A stretch of 34,825 bases of DNA from Clostridia bacterium (GCA_017404065.1 JAFRDB010000020.1:1-34825), one strand, 5' to 3'; shown: positions 8,324 through 16,151, numbered from the stretch's first letter. The notes: generated by a model from the letters alone, not told the origin. Made by a program: numbers and translations.

Positions 8324-8967
8324 TTGCTTCTTTCTCCTGTTTTATCCATAAACGCGTTGACTATCTCCATAATACGCTCCCGCTCCATCTTCATGCTGAC
8401 CTTGTTCACCACAAGTCTCGCGCTCAGAGGACATATTATTTCAAGCACATCCAATCCGTTCTCGCGCAGCGTCGCGCCGGTCTCAACTATATCCACTATT
8501 ACATCCGAAAGTCCCACAAGAGGGCCAAGCTCGACAGAGCCGTTGAGCTTTATTATTTCTATTGTCTGACCCTTTTCATCCTGAAAATACTGCCTTGCGA
8601 TATTGGGGTATTTTGAGGCTACCTTGAGATCGGTTATCTCGCTGAGTCGTCCTTTAAGCTCAGGTCTGCCGCAGACGCACATATTGCACGCGCCGAATTC
8701 CAGATCTACCATCTCATAAAGGTTCCTGTTCTCCTCCAAAAGCGTATCCTTGCCCACAATACCTATATCCGCCGCACCGTATTCCACATACGTAGGCACG
8801 TCCGATGCCTTTACAAGGATGAATTTCATTTTGTTTTTCTCATCAGTAAAAATCAGCTTTCTTGACTTCTCCTTCATTTCAGAGCAATCCATACCAATGG
8901 ATGTAAATATGTCCATTGCAAGCTCCGCAAGTCTGCCCTTTGCCAAGGCAACTGTTAAATATCTCAT
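8320..8967 (-). CDS. hisG: ATP phosphoribosyltransferase, short form (HisG)
   Basis: HisG condenses ATP and PRPP in the first step of histidine synthesis. The 215-residue length marks the short form, which lacks the C-terminal regulatory domain and needs HisZ; hisZ is the next gene upstream. Motifs are [12 protein letters not shown] at the N terminus, [12 protein letters not shown], and the PRPP-binding signature [19 protein letters not shown] near residue 155. AAGGAG lies 6 nt before the ATG. The 3' end overlaps hisA. Confidence 0.97.
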   Translation of the reverse strand: MRYLTVALAKGRLAELAMDIFTSIGMDCSEMKEKSRKLIFTDEKNKMKFILVKASDVPTYVEYGAADIGIVGKDTLLEENRNLYEMVDLEFGACNMCVCGRPELKGRLSEITDLKVASKYPNIARQYFQDEKGQTIEIIKLNGSVELGPLVGLSDVIVDIVETGATLRENGLDVLEIICPLSARLVVNKVSMKMERERIMEIVNAFMDKTGERSK

Positions 8968-8977
8968 GTTAATCTCC

Positions 8978-10279
8978 TTAAAACATCCTGAATCCCATTT
9001 CCTGTGGCTTTAGGGGAAGCTGATCGCCAAAGCTGTCATAGCCCAAAAACTCGCTTACGGAGGTTTCGGTAACACTGCCTCGCTCCAAATCATGTATATC
9101 AAGCTTTCCGTCCGGATACACGCGCAGAACGCCTGTGTTATTGGTTTTTGCCGCGTATTTTACCGCATCCTCAAAGCTGCCGCTGCCAATGTACATTTCC
9201 GTAAGACATCCGTTTATACGCAGATTTGCTGCCAGCTCATACGCGGGTGCGTCTGCGTCCGGCTCTGTATAAATAAGAGTAGAGGCTACCTCCTCCGGCT
9301 CATTCTTGCACACCTGCATGATACGGTTTATGCCTATGGCACAGCCGACCGCGCCCTTTGCCGCACCAAACATACCCATCAGGTTGTCATATCTGCCGCC
9401 TGCGGCGATGGGAAAGCCAACGCCATGCGTGTAGCACTTAAAGATAGAGCCTGTGTAGTAGTCTATACTCTGGAGCATTCCGAGATCGAGCGATATATAC
9501 TGCTCAAATCCGTACACACACAAAAGCTCATATATTTTCCTCAGGTTGTCAAGCGCGATCTTTGATGTATAGTTCAGCCCCGGCACATTCGCGCGTTCAA
9601 GAATGTCGGCATCACCGAAAAGATATGGCAGATCTATCATAAGCTGCTTTATATTCACGTCTATACTGAGGTCTCTTACTATATTCTTTATGCCGCGTGA
9701 ATCCTTGGAGTCAATTCTCTCGCGAAGCTTTTCTGTAGTCTCCGCATCAAGACCGAGCTGCTCAACAAGTCCGGTAAAGAACGCGACCTGACCGATCTCC
9801 ATGGAAAACTCATCTATGCCCAAAGCGGTTATCGCTTCCATCGTCGCGGCTATGACCTCCACATCCGCGCGCGCGCTGTAGGAGCCGATAAGCTCTATGC
9901 CGCTCTGCGTTATCTCGCGCCGACGCACACCCTCTGTATGCTCGGCTCGGTACACGCTGCCGTTATACATATATCGGATCGGAAGCGTTTCCCCCGCCGC
10001 CTTTGTTGCCGCCATTCTCGCAATAGAGGTAGTAAAGTCCGGTCGAAGGGCAAGTATTCGTCCCTGCTCGTCAAAGAACTTATACAGCTTTTCCTGCGAG
10101 ATCTGACCTGTCTCACCGCTGTAGCAGTCATAGTATTCAAAGGATGGCGGTTCTGTTTCCTTATAACCGAAGGTGGAGAATACGACGCGTATGGTCTCCT
10201 CTATATCCTTTTTTGCCGCGCATTCGCGAGGCAGTACGTCACTAACGCCATTAGGCGTGTGCAGTTTCCAATCGGGCAT
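8978..10279 (-). CDS. hisZ: ATP phosphoribosyltransferase regulatory subunit HisZ
   Basis: HisZ is a paralogue of class II histidyl-tRNA synthetase that has lost aminoacylation and forms a hetero-octamer with short HisG. The 433-residue protein shows the class II core: [10 protein letters not shown] at the N terminus, [25 protein letters not shown] (motif 2 region), and [20 protein letters not shown], then [12 protein letters not shown]. Position directly before a short hisG decides for HisZ over HisRS. It is the first gene of the six-gene unit, with a well-formed promoter and an AGAGGA Shine-Dalgarno. The residues after ~335 form a divergent anticodon-binding-like tail. Confidence 0.93.
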   Translation of the reverse strand: MPDWKLHTPNGVSDVLPRECAAKKDIEETIRVVFSTFGYKETEPPSFEYYDCYSGETGQISQEKLYKFFDEQGRILALRPDFTTSIARMAATKAAGETLPIRYMYNGSVYRAEHTEGVRRREITQSGIELIGSYSARADVEVIAATMEAITALGIDEFSMEIGQVAFFTGLVEQLGLDAETTEKLRERIDSKDSRGIKNIVRDLSIDVNIKQLMIDLPYLFGDADILERANVPGLNYTSKIALDNLRKIYELLCVYGFEQYISLDLGMLQSIDYYTGSIFKCYTHGVGFPIAAGGRYDNLMGMFGAAKGAVGCAIGINRIMQVCKNEPEEVASTLIYTEPDADAPAYELAANLRINGCLTEMYIGSGSFEDAVKYAAKTNNTGVLRVYPDGKLDIHDLERGSVTETSVSEFLGYDSFGDQLPLKPQEMGFRMF

Positions 10280-10321
10280 TATATTATCCTCTTTCTAAAA
10301 TAATCATAATAATACCATTAT

Positions 10322-10350
10322 AGTATACCACGCAAGCGGACATTTGGCAA
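10322..10350 (-). promoter_or_regulatory. Promoter of the hisZ operon
   Basis: On the minus strand, TTGCCA (10345-10350) and TATACT (10322-10327) are 17 bp apart, with GTGG just before the -10. It is ~43 bp upstream of hisZ. No T-box or other riboswitch is seen in the short leader. Confidence 0.75.
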
Positions 10351-10453
10351 GAGTTTAATTTAAATAAATAAGAAGGTGCAAAGTTAAAAAATTGGGTGAA
10401 TTAAGACAAAAAACATGTATACTAATACCGCACTTGAGAACACCTTATTCTGC

Positions 10454-10496
10454 GTTTAACAATATTTTTTAAATAATTTAAGATTATTGTTAAAAC
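10454..10496. repeat. AT-rich inverted repeat in the hisZ/amidohydrolase spacer
   Basis: GTTTAACAATA (10454-10464) is complementary to TATTGTTAAAAC (10485-10496) with one bulged base and a 20-nt loop. It lies in the 334-bp gene-free spacer 10280-10613, about 33 bp upstream of the -35 box of the amidohydrolase promoter. It could be an operator or a relic terminator. The rest of the spacer is AT-rich with no recognisable gene. Confidence 0.35.
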
Positions 10497-10528
10497 AAAA
10501 TCAACAATAAAAAGTTTCACACGATTTA

Positions 10529-10557
10529 TTGACAGTGTGTTTTTTTTGCTATATACT
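10529..10557 (+). promoter_or_regulatory. SigA-type promoter of the amidohydrolase gene
   Basis: TTGACA (10529-10534), a 17-bp spacer and TATACT (10552-10557) lie 56 bp before the ATG. Confidence 0.8.
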
Positions 10558-10613
10558 CATAATGGGAACGTTTCAGAAAAAGTAGTCCGATAGGGTTCAA
10601 AGGTATTCTTAAA

Positions 10614-11393
10614 ATGAAAATTATAGACTTTCATACACATATATATCCGGATAAAATTGCGATAAAAGCGAGTCAAAGCATTTGCGATTTTTACAACTTA
10701 GACTATAATTTCAAAGGGAGCGCAGATGAACTGCTAAGCAAAGGAAAAAAAGCAGGTATTTCAAAATTTCTGTTGCTACCGGTTGCCGTAAGATCGGAGC
10801 ATGTACGGCATATAAATGAATTTACTGCTTACGAGACGTCAGAGCATGAGGAGTTCTACGGATTCGGCACTATTCATGCGGATATGAATGATATTTTATC
10901 CGAAATCGATGAAATCACGGCTATGGGCTTAAAGGGAATAAAAATTCATCCCGATACGCAGGGATTTGCGATTGATGATAAACGATTATATCCGATGTAT
11001 GACTATGTTCGTGATAAGCTCCCAATCATTATCCATTGCGGAGATCCGCGCTATGAATATTCAAGACCGGAAAAGCTCAGAAAAGTGCTTGATGATTTCC
11101 CTAAATTACGGGTAATAGGCGCGCATCTCGGAGGATGGTCAATGTTTGATAAAGCGTTTGAATATCTTAAGGATACAAGCTGCTATTTTGATTTTTCAAG
11201 CTGCATGATGTTTATCGGAAAAAAGGAAACTGAAAAATATATAAAAGGATACGGCGCTGACAGGGTTTTATTCGGCACTGATTTCCCTTTGTGGGATCCT
11301 GTGGCGGAGGTTGAGCGTTTTATGGAGCTTAATCTCAGCAATGAAGATAAGGCTAAAATTGCCTATATCAATGCGGAAACGCTGCTCCTATAG
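10614..11393 (+). CDS. Amidohydrolase-2 family metal-dependent hydrolase
   Basis: This 259-residue TIM-barrel protein belongs to the amidohydrolase superfamily, amidohydrolase_2 (ACMSD-like) group. The metal ligands are visible: DFHTHIYPDKI (HxH after strand 1), IIIHCGDP (strand 5 His), VIGAHLGGW (strand 6 His) and VLFGTDFPLW (strand 8 Asp). GLKGIKIHP is also typical of the group. Length is slightly short for ACMSD enzymes (~300) but complete at both ends. The ribosome binding site (AAAGG) is modest. Members are decarboxylases or hydrolases of diverse small molecules; the substrate is not predictable. It converges with the PHP gene, with 26 bp between them and no terminator visible. Confidence 0.9.
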   Translation: MKIIDFHTHIYPDKIAIKASQSICDFYNLDYNFKGSADELLSKGKKAGISKFLLLPVAVRSEHVRHINEFTAYETSEHEEFYGFGTIHADMNDILSEIDEITAMGLKGIKIHPDTQGFAIDDKRLYPMYDYVRDKLPIIIHCGDPRYEYSRPEKLRKVLDDFPKLRVIGAHLGGWSMFDKAFEYLKDTSCYFDFSSCMMFIGKKETEKYIKGYGADRVLFGTDFPLWDPVAEVERFMELNLSNEDKAKIAYINAETLLL

Positions 11394-11419
11394 ACCGAAG
11401 CTTAAAGTTTACGTCTTTG

Positions 11420-12067
11420 TTACACATTAAACGGTTTTTTAAACCCCTCTGCCTCAACAAGCTCGTTTGCGCGGATAAGCTGCGCTGCGCGGTATTCAAA
11501 CAACGCGTGTGTGTCCGAGCCGACGCTCACTCCGATACCGGCATTTCTTATCGCGTCACGCTTGCGCTTATTAGTAAGGAAATCATAGTAGCAGCTGTAA
11601 TGACCGGAGGTGTTCAGCTCCCAGAATATATTTTCGGACTTTAATACCTCGGTCATATCTACGCCGTACATATCGCTCATAGCAAATATATCGCAGTGCG
11701 CCAGCCCCACCGGACAGTCGAAGCGGTGCCGCCATGACACGAACTCATAGAAATCCATCGCACGGTAATCGTCAAGGCTTTCAAACAGAACATAGTCAAG
11801 ACCGGCGATATCGTGCGTAAGAAGGTCGTCCGGTTTCGGGCGCGTGCCTATCTCAAGCCCGGCAAGGACTTTTATCTGTCCGGAGTATTTTGCCTTGCAT
11901 TCGGTAAGCTTTTTTATATAGTCACCAATTCCTTCACCGATAGAGAATTGATGGTCGGTTATTCCGATAACATCAACACCGTTATTGATCGCATTTTCTA
12001 TTATCTGCTCAGGCGAATTCTGCCCATCATAGCTATATATAGTGTGATTATGCAGATCCATTATCAT
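11420..12067 (-). CDS. PHP domain phosphoesterase (histidinol-phosphatase-like)
   Basis: This 215-residue protein is a Polymerase and Histidinol Phosphatase domain. The metal-binding motifs are DLHNHTIYSYDG (motif 1), GITDHQFSI (motif 2), AGLEIGTRP, GLAHCDIF and SVGSDTHAL (C-terminal Asp and His). The related enzymes HisK/YtvP dephosphorylate histidinol phosphate, but this protein is shorter than the ~265-residue HisK and lies outside the his operon, so the substrate is open. The ATG at 12067 has AAAGGA 12 nt upstream; the in-frame ATG two codons later, at MDLHNH, is an alternative start. Confidence 0.88.
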   Translation of the reverse strand: MIMDLHNHTIYSYDGQNSPEQIIENAINNGVDVIGITDHQFSIGEGIGDYIKKLTECKAKYSGQIKVLAGLEIGTRPKPDDLLTHDIAGLDYVLFESLDDYRAMDFYEFVSWRHRFDCPVGLAHCDIFAMSDMYGVDMTEVLKSENIFWELNTSGHYSCYYDFLTNKRKRDAIRNAGIGVSVGSDTHALFEYRAAQLIRANELVEAEGFKKPFNV

Positions 12068-12101
12068 ATCGGCTCACCGTCCTTTTAAAGCTTCTTATTT
12101 G

Positions 12102-12130
12102 ATTATACCACATTCCCGCCCGTTTTGCAA
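12102..12130 (-). promoter_or_regulatory. Extended -10 promoter of the PHP gene
   Basis: TTGCAA (12125-12130), 17 bp, then TATAAT (12102-12107) on the minus strand, preceded by TGTGG, the Gram-positive TRTG extended -10 element. The spacer matches that of the GH2 promoter at 30435-30463 at 15 of 17 positions. Confidence 0.8.
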
Positions 12131-12160
12131 TAGAAAAATCAATGATTTCTCCTTTGAACA

Positions 12161-12283
12161 GTTATAACAACATCCGGCACACAGTCAAGCGTGGAGGAGG
12201 TCAAGAGCCAAATGGCAGACGACGGTGTAAGCGGCAGTGACATCAAGGTCATATCATGGAATGATATGACAGCGTTGTTCTGA
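12161..12283 (+). pseudogene. Possible C-terminal coding remnant
   Basis: An open frame of 40 codons ends in TGA at 12281-12283 and contains EEVKSQMADDGVSGSDIKV, ending WNDMTALF. It has codon use like real genes here, but no upstream coding part and no start with a ribosome binding site. It ends just before the terminator at 12309. I read it as the tail of a deleted gene; the family is not recognised. The 291-bp spacer 12068-12358 holds nothing else besides the PHP promoter. Confidence 0.35.
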
Positions 12284-12308
12284 AGCATACGGATATAATG
12301 CCGAGATC

Positions 12309-12343
12309 AAAGATCCGCCTCGCAAATTGCGGAGCGGATCTTT
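12309..12343. terminator. Bidirectional terminator after trpB
   Basis: AAAGATCCGC (12309-12318) pairs with GCGGATCTTT (12334-12343), with A/T-rich flanks. It serves trpB on the minus strand and possibly the remnant at 12161-12283 on the plus strand. Confidence 0.8.
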
Positions 12344-12358
12344 TAGTGTGCTTAAAAA

Positions 12359-13684
12359 TCAATCAACCTTCGGCAGCTTTGCCAATGATTCGTTAAGCTC
12401 GGCGTCTGTCGGGATATAGTCTGACATCTGTCCCTCGTGGAACCTCTCGTATGCGACCATATCGAAATAGCCGGTGCCCGTGAGACCGAATACAATTGTC
12501 TTTTCCTCTCCGGTCTCCTTGCACTTCATTGCCTCATCTATAGCAACGCGGATCGCGTGGCTCGATTCCGGCGCGGGAAGTATTCCTTCTACGCGAGCGA
12601 ACATCTCCGCTGCCTCAAATACAGAGGTCTGCTCAACGGATCTTGCCTCCATGTATCCATCATGGTAAAGCTGTGAAAGTATCGAGCTCATTCCGTGATA
12701 GCGGAGTCCGCCTGCGTGGTTAGGCGACGGGATAAAGTCGCTGCCAAGCGTGTACATCTTTGCGAGCGGACAAATCATTCCCGTATCGCAGAAGTCATAA
12801 GCGAATTTGCCGCGCGTGAAGCTCGGACAGGATGACGGCTCTACAGCGATTATTCTGTAGTCCTTTTCGCCGCGGAGCTTTTCGCCCATAAACGGAGAAA
12901 TAAGTCCGCCAAGATTCGAGCCGCCGCCTGCGCAGCCGATGATTATATCCGGTGTTATACCGTATTTATCAAGCGCCGCCTTTGTTTCAAGACCGATTAT
13001 CGACTGGTGCAGAAGCACTTGATTGAGCACGGAGCCGAGAACATATCTGTAGCCCTCGCTCTTTGTAGCTGCCTCTACAGCCTCTGAGATGGCGCAGCCC
13101 AAGCTGCCGCCTGTGCCCGGATGCTCAGCAAGTATTTTTCTGCCGATCTCTGTTGTATCTGACGGCGATGGTGTTACATTTGCGCCGTAGGTGCGCATTA
13201 CCTCGCGTCTGAACGGCTTCTGCTCATACGATACCTTTACCATATATACCTTGCAGTCAAGATCAAAGTATGAGCAAGCCATCGAAAGAGCTGTGCCCCA
13301 CTGACCCGCTCCGGTCTCTGTAGTCACGCCTTTGAGCCCCTGCTTTTTAGCATAATATGCCTGCGCGATTGCCGAGTTGAGCTTGTGGCTGCCGGAGGTA
13401 TTATTTCCCTCAAATTTATAGTATATCTTAGCCGGTGTACCCAGCTTCTTTTCCAAACAGTAAGCGCGAACTAAAGGTGCAGGTCTGTACATTTTATAGA
13501 AATCGAGTATCTCTGCCGGTATCGGGACGTAAGCTGTGTTATCATCAAGCTCCTGAGCGACCAGTTCTTCGCAGAATATCGGCGTAAGCTCCTCAGCCTT
13601 AAGCGGCTGAAGTGTGCCCGGGTTCAGTAACGGCGCCGGCTTATTTTTCATGTCCGCGCGCATATTGTACCATGCCTTCGGCAT
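12359..13684 (-). CDS. trpB: Tryptophan synthase beta chain, TrpB2 type, 5' end interrupted
   Basis: TrpB joins indole and serine to make tryptophan with pyridoxal phosphate. The 441-residue frame is of the TrpB2 class: MPKAWYN near the start, longer N terminus than TrpB1, PLP lysine in GSHKLNSA (Lys101 here), ETGAGQWGTALSMA, and phosphate loop CAGGGSNLGG. No trpA is nearby; TrpB2 enzymes often act alone to salvage indole. The frame is complete from MPKAWYN onward, but family members start ~16 residues earlier. The missing part is present in the DNA upstream in frame, interrupted by TAA at 13709-13711 (see 13709-13747). Translation could restart at this ATG, which has only a poor Shine-Dalgarno, 24 nt after the stop. 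Expression is controlled by the tryptophan T-box upstream. The gene may be a recent pseudogene. Confidence 0.9.
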   Translation of the reverse strand: MPKAWYNMRADMKNKPAPLLNPGTLQPLKAEELTPIFCEELVAQELDDNTAYVPIPAEILDFYKMYRPAPLVRAYCLEKKLGTPAKIYYKFEGNNTSGSHKLNSAIAQAYYAKKQGLKGVTTETGAGQWGTALSMACSYFDLDCKVYMVKVSYEQKPFRREVMRTYGANVTPSPSDTTEIGRKILAEHPGTGGSLGCAISEAVEAATKSEGYRYVLGSVLNQVLLHQSIIGLETKAALDKYGITPDIIIGCAGGGSNLGGLISPFMGEKLRGEKDYRIIAVEPSSCPSFTRGKFAYDFCDTGMICPLAKMYTLGSDFIPSPNHAGGLRYHGMSSILSQLYHDGYMEARSVEQTSVFEAAEMFARVEGILPAPESSHAIRVAIDEAMKCKETGEEKTIVFGLTGTGYFDMVAYERFHEGQMSDYIPTDAELNESLAKLPKVD

Positions 13685-13708
13685 CTCGCTTTCTTCAAGA
13701 TAGATTTT

Positions 13709-13747
13709 TTACGGAATTTTTGCTTCTGACATATCACATGTCTCCTT
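13709..13747 (-). other. trpB: Original trpB start with in-frame TAA at codon 8
   Basis: On the minus strand, AAGGAG (13742-13747) lies 9 nt before an ATG (13730-13732). Reading from it gives MSEAKIP, then TAA (13709-13711), then KIYLEESE running in frame into MPKAWYN. The pattern K-I-P-Y-K-I-Y-L-E-E-S-E-M-P is what I expect at the N terminus of TrpB2, so TAA stands where a Tyr codon (TAT or TAC) belongs. One substitution explains it. The alternatives are an assembly error or reinitiation at 13684. Confidence 0.8.
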
Positions 13748-13779
13748 TCATAATAATTATTAGGGTTTCGGGACAATCT

Positions 13780-14056
13780 CTTTGAATAAAAAAACTGCCC
13801 CTGACAAATTAATGCCGGGACAGGAAATTCCTGCGGTACCACCCTGCTTGACGCTTTCGCGCCCGCTCACGCATATTTCTATGCACATTTTTGTAACGGA
13901 GACTGTTACTCCGGCTCGCCTAATCCCATACGGATCCTTTTACGGTTTCAGCTTGCCCTCCGGGGCCCATTCGTATACAGCCTTACTGCCGCGCTCACAC
14001 CTGCCGCGGCTCTCTCGGAGCAGACTCTGTATATTACTTACACCCCTTCAACGGTT
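13780..14056 (-). promoter_or_regulatory. Tryptophan-specific T-box riboswitch
   Basis: The minus-strand leader has the T-box consensus AGGGTGGTACCGCAGG (13830-13845). An overlapping terminator hairpin follows: CTGTCCC pairs with GGGGCAG, then seven T (~13791-13823). Uncharged tRNA pairing with the TGG of the T-box would favour the antiterminator. In Stem I, TATACAG pairs with CTGTATA. The internal loop below it has AGTAA on the 5' side and CGAATGGG on the 3' side. The codon TGG (13967-13969) is therefore the specifier, meaning tRNA-Trp and tryptophan starvation. This explains control of trpB. The 543-bp stretch 13733-14275 contains this element, its promoter, and 170 bp before ykvI with no gene. 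Confidence 0.9.
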
Positions 14057-14062
14057 TATAAT

Positions 14063-14091
14063 ATGTTACCACACAAAAATCCATTTGTCAA
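14063..14091 (-). promoter_or_regulatory. Promoter of the T-box/trpB transcript
   Basis: TTGACA (14086-14091), 17 bp, TAACAT (14063-14068) on the minus strand, with TGTGG directly before the -10. The predicted start is near 14056. Confidence 0.75.
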
Positions 14092-14284
14092 GAAAAATTT
14101 TTTCTGATTTTTAATTTTTTTTGCAGCAATAAATTTGAAGCAACCCAAGTTATTAATTTAAACTGAAATCCAATTATAATACATCCTTTTTTAAGCAGAT
14201 CGTTCTATCGACGCGCAGGCCTTTTGACATTGCATCAGTCATTATATTCACAGCATCGCATATAGTTAGTATGAGGTGACTGAT

Positions 14285-15316
14285 TTGAAAAATATTTTAC
14301 TGGTTTCATATTCATTTATTGCCGCGCTTATCGGCGCGGGCTTTGCGTCAGGACGCGAGATCTTGACATACTTTGCGCTCTTTGGCAGGTCGGGTACTTT
14401 TGGCATTGCCACTGCAGCGATTTTGTTTTTCGTGTTTATATACTCAGTTCTCAGCGTCTGCTCGGTATATGGCTTTCACAGCTTAGAATCTTTCCTTTCC
14501 ATATCACATTTACCCTTTGCAAAAAAGCTGATCCGCGTCATGCTTACGATTTTTTCGTTTGCGGTTTATGCTGCAATGCTCTCCGCCTTTGGAGAAATAC
14601 TCTCAACTCTCGGCATAAAGCCGCTGACAGGCTCGATCGCTACTGCCGCAATTTGCGCCGCTATCCTGTCATTGGGCAGCAGCAAGGTATTTGAAATCAA
14701 TGGACTTCTCGGTCTTGTCCTTACCGCCGCAATAATCACATGCTGCGTATATATGCTCAGATACCGTGAATATCATACCTTTTCTCCAATATCATCAGCC
14801 GCGGCGAACGGCAGTGTCTATTCCGGCTTTAATCTGCTCTCATCTCTTCCCGTCATTACCGTTATGAGCCGCCGCATATCCTGCCGACGCGAAGCAGCGG
14901 CGGCGGCAGTCATATCCGCCGCCGCCGCAGGCACATTACTGATGCTGATATACATATTGCTTGCCACATACTCAGGCAAAATCCCGCTCGGCGAGCTTCC
15001 GATGCTTACGCTTGCCGCACGACAAAGCCCCGCGTTTGCCGCCATATATCGTGCCATACTTATCATTGCTACTGCAACAACACTGCTGTCATCCGGCGGC
15101 AGCATACTCGAAGCACTCCCACTCCGAAACGCGCCCGCAGCTGCGCTCCTGTCAGGCGCAGGCTTTCTGCTATCACGTGTTGGCTTTTCGGGGCTGATAA
15201 ATTCCGCATATAGACTATGCGGCTGTATAGGAATAACAATATGTCTTTATATAATATATCTGTGCATAGCTTTTTTAAAAGCAAAGAATAATAGTGTAAA
15301 TTTCCGTAAATATTAG
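14285..15316 (+). CDS. YkvI-type membrane transporter (LeuT-fold-like)
   Basis: This ~343-residue protein has about ten membrane segments. It opens with FIAALIGAGFASGREILTYF, the unwound first helix seen in YkvI/YkvI-like members of the amino acid-polyamine-organocation superfamily. The start is a TTG at 14285, 5 nt after GAGGTGA (14273-14279). The in-frame GTG at 14276 lies inside that Shine-Dalgarno and is less likely. The basic stretch MSRRISCRREAAAAAV lies in the middle cytoplasmic loop. Substrate is unknown; an amino acid or related solute is likely. It is divergent from the trpB T-box unit, so a link with tryptophan is possible but unproven. No convincing promoter or terminator is seen around it. 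Confidence 0.85.
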   Translation: MKNILLVSYSFIAALIGAGFASGREILTYFALFGRSGTFGIATAAILFFVFIYSVLSVCSVYGFHSLESFLSISHLPFAKKLIRVMLTIFSFAVYAAMLSAFGEILSTLGIKPLTGSIATAAICAAILSLGSSKVFEINGLLGLVLTAAIITCCVYMLRYREYHTFSPISSAAANGSVYSGFNLLSSLPVITVMSRRISCRREAAAAAVISAAAAGTLLMLIYILLATYSGKIPLGELPMLTLAARQSPAFAAIYRAILIIATATTLLSSGGSILEALPLRNAPAAALLSGAGFLLSRVGFSGLINSAYRLCGCIGITICLYIIYLCIAFLKAKNNSVNFRKY

Positions 15317-15366
15317 ATTTTTGGAGATATTATATCTTTTTAATAAAAAATCGCGGTCTTTTTCGT

Positions 15367-15395
15367 TTGCAAATCAGCATCTATTATGGTATTAT
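15367..15395 (+). promoter_or_regulatory. Promoter of the tRNA cluster
   Basis: TTGCAA (15367-15372), 17 bp, TATTAT (15390-15395), with TATGG (TRTG extended -10) just before the -10. It lies 35 bp upstream of tRNA-Pro. Confidence 0.75.
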
Positions 15396-15429
15396 ATTTT
15401 GGTCGTGACGATACGGATTATTGAATCAA

Positions 15430-15506
15430 CGGGATGTAGCGCAGCTTGGTAGCGCATCTGGTTTGGGACCAGAGGGCCGCAGGTTCGAATCCTGTCATCC
15501 CGACCA
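15430..15506 (+). tRNA. tRNA-Pro(TGG)
   Basis: A 77-nt cloverleaf. The CGGGATG/CATCCCG acceptor stem closes it, CTGGT..ACCAG is the anticodon stem with anticodon TGG, GGTTCGAATCC is the T-loop, and CCA is encoded. Confidence 0.95.
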
Positions 15507-15520
15507 CTATTTATGGCTAT

Positions 15521-15596
15521 GGGAGTTTAGCTCAGCTGGGAGAGCATCTGCCTTACAAGCAGAGGGTCACAGGTTCGAGCCCTGTAACTCCCACCA
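15521..15596 (+). tRNA. tRNA-Val(TAC)
   Basis: A 76-nt cloverleaf with acceptor GGGAGTT/AACTCCC, anticodon arm CTGCCTTACAAGCAG (anticodon TAC), T-loop GGTTCGAGCCC and encoded CCA. Confidence 0.95.
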
Positions 15597-15615
15597 TATA
15601 AAACTTAATATCTAT

Positions 15616-15691
15616 GCTGGTGTAGCTCAATTGGTAGAGCAGCTGATTTGTAATCAGCAGGTCGCGGGTTCGAGTCCCATCACCAGCTCCA
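15616..15691 (+). tRNA. tRNA-Thr(TGT)
   Basis: A 76-nt cloverleaf with acceptor GCTGGTG/CACCAGC, anticodon arm GCTGATTTGTAATCAGC (anticodon TGT), T-loop GGTTCGAGTCC and encoded CCA. tRNA-Tyr starts at the very next base. Confidence 0.95.
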
Positions 15692-15776
15692 GGGAGAGTT
15701 CCCGAGTGGCCAAAGGGGGCAGACTGTAAATCTGTTGTCGACGACTTCGATGGTTCGAATCCATCCTCTCCCACCA
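15692..15776 (+). tRNA. tRNA-Tyr(GTA)
   Basis: An 85-nt class II tRNA with a long variable arm. It has acceptor GGGAGAG/CTCTCCC, anticodon arm CAGACTGTAAATCTG (anticodon GTA) and encoded CCA. Its last 19 bases (15758-15776) are repeated at 15891-15909 and 16024-16042, which marks it as an integration target. Confidence 0.95.
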
Positions 15777-16042
15777 AAAAGCATCGCTGAAGGCGATGTT
15801 TTTTTGTGGTTTGAGGGGATGAGATTCGAAAAGGGCGACGGCTTTGCCGGGAAAAAGGTCCGGTGGACCTTTTTTAGCCCGCGGCTCGCGAATCCATCCT
15901 CTCCCACCAAAAAGCATCGCTGAAGGCGATGTTTTTTTGTGGTGTGAGGGGATGAGATTCGAAAAGGGTGACGGCATAGCCGGGAAAAAGGTCCGGTGGA
16001 CCTTTTTTAGCCCGCGGCTCGCAAATCCATCCTCTCCCACCA
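15758..16042 (+). repeat. Tandem 133-bp units bounded by copies of the tRNA-Tyr 3' end
   Basis: The 19-bp tRNA-Tyr 3' end occurs three times, starting at 15758, 15891 and 16024, exactly 133 bp apart. The two units between (15758-15890 and 15891-16023) are nearly identical, with about five substitutions. Each holds a terminator-like hairpin CATCGC-loop-GCGATG plus T-run (15780-15805, 15913-15938). A small CGGC/GCCG hairpin follows. A second T-tailed hairpin is AAAAAGGTCC/GGACCTTTTT (15852-15875, 15985-16008). The layout is that of att sites or of a tandem duplication seeded by them. Confidence 0.9.
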
Positions 16043-16052
16043 AATCAGAAAT

Positions 16053-16085
16053 GGCTTGAAACTTACGGTTTCGAGCCTTTTTGTT
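16053..16085 (+). terminator. Terminator after the tRNA/repeat region
   Basis: GGCTTGAAAC pairs with GTTTCGAGCC (one G-T pair) and is followed by TTTTTGTTTG. It is the last of five T-tailed hairpins after tRNA-Tyr. Confidence 0.7.
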
Positions 16086-16151
16086 TGTCTGGTTCACAGA
16101 TCATCAGTCACCCCATTTGGATAAATATGTATTTTTAGACCTAAGCCTGTT

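Noticed and set aside
8978..10279. Histidyl-tRNA synthetase (hisS)
   Set aside because: The gene lies directly before a short-form hisG, which requires HisZ, and the C-terminal part is divergent.
13709..13711. Recoding of the stop codon in trpB
   Set aside because: The codon is TAA, not the TGA used for selenocysteine or the TAG used for pyrrolysine, and no recoding structure is evident.
14224..14248. TTGACA with TATATT as ykvI promoter
   Set aside because: The spacing is only 13 bp; no alternative -10 fits at 16-18 bp.
15421..15777. Open frames of ~74-102 codons over the tRNA genes on both strands
   Set aside because: They are translations of tRNA-Pro, Val, Thr and Tyr. The GDGTRTRDLL-like peptides are a known annotation artefact of antisense tRNA genes.
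15758..16042. CRISPR array
   Set aside because: The repeats are 133 bp and contiguous, with no short-repeat/spacer alternation; they are explained by the tRNA-Tyr end.
15654..16097. 147-codon minus-strand frame with a repeated peptide
   Set aside because: The peptide repeat is simply the 133-bp DNA repeat read through; there is no ribosome binding site and the frame covers tRNA sequence and terminators.
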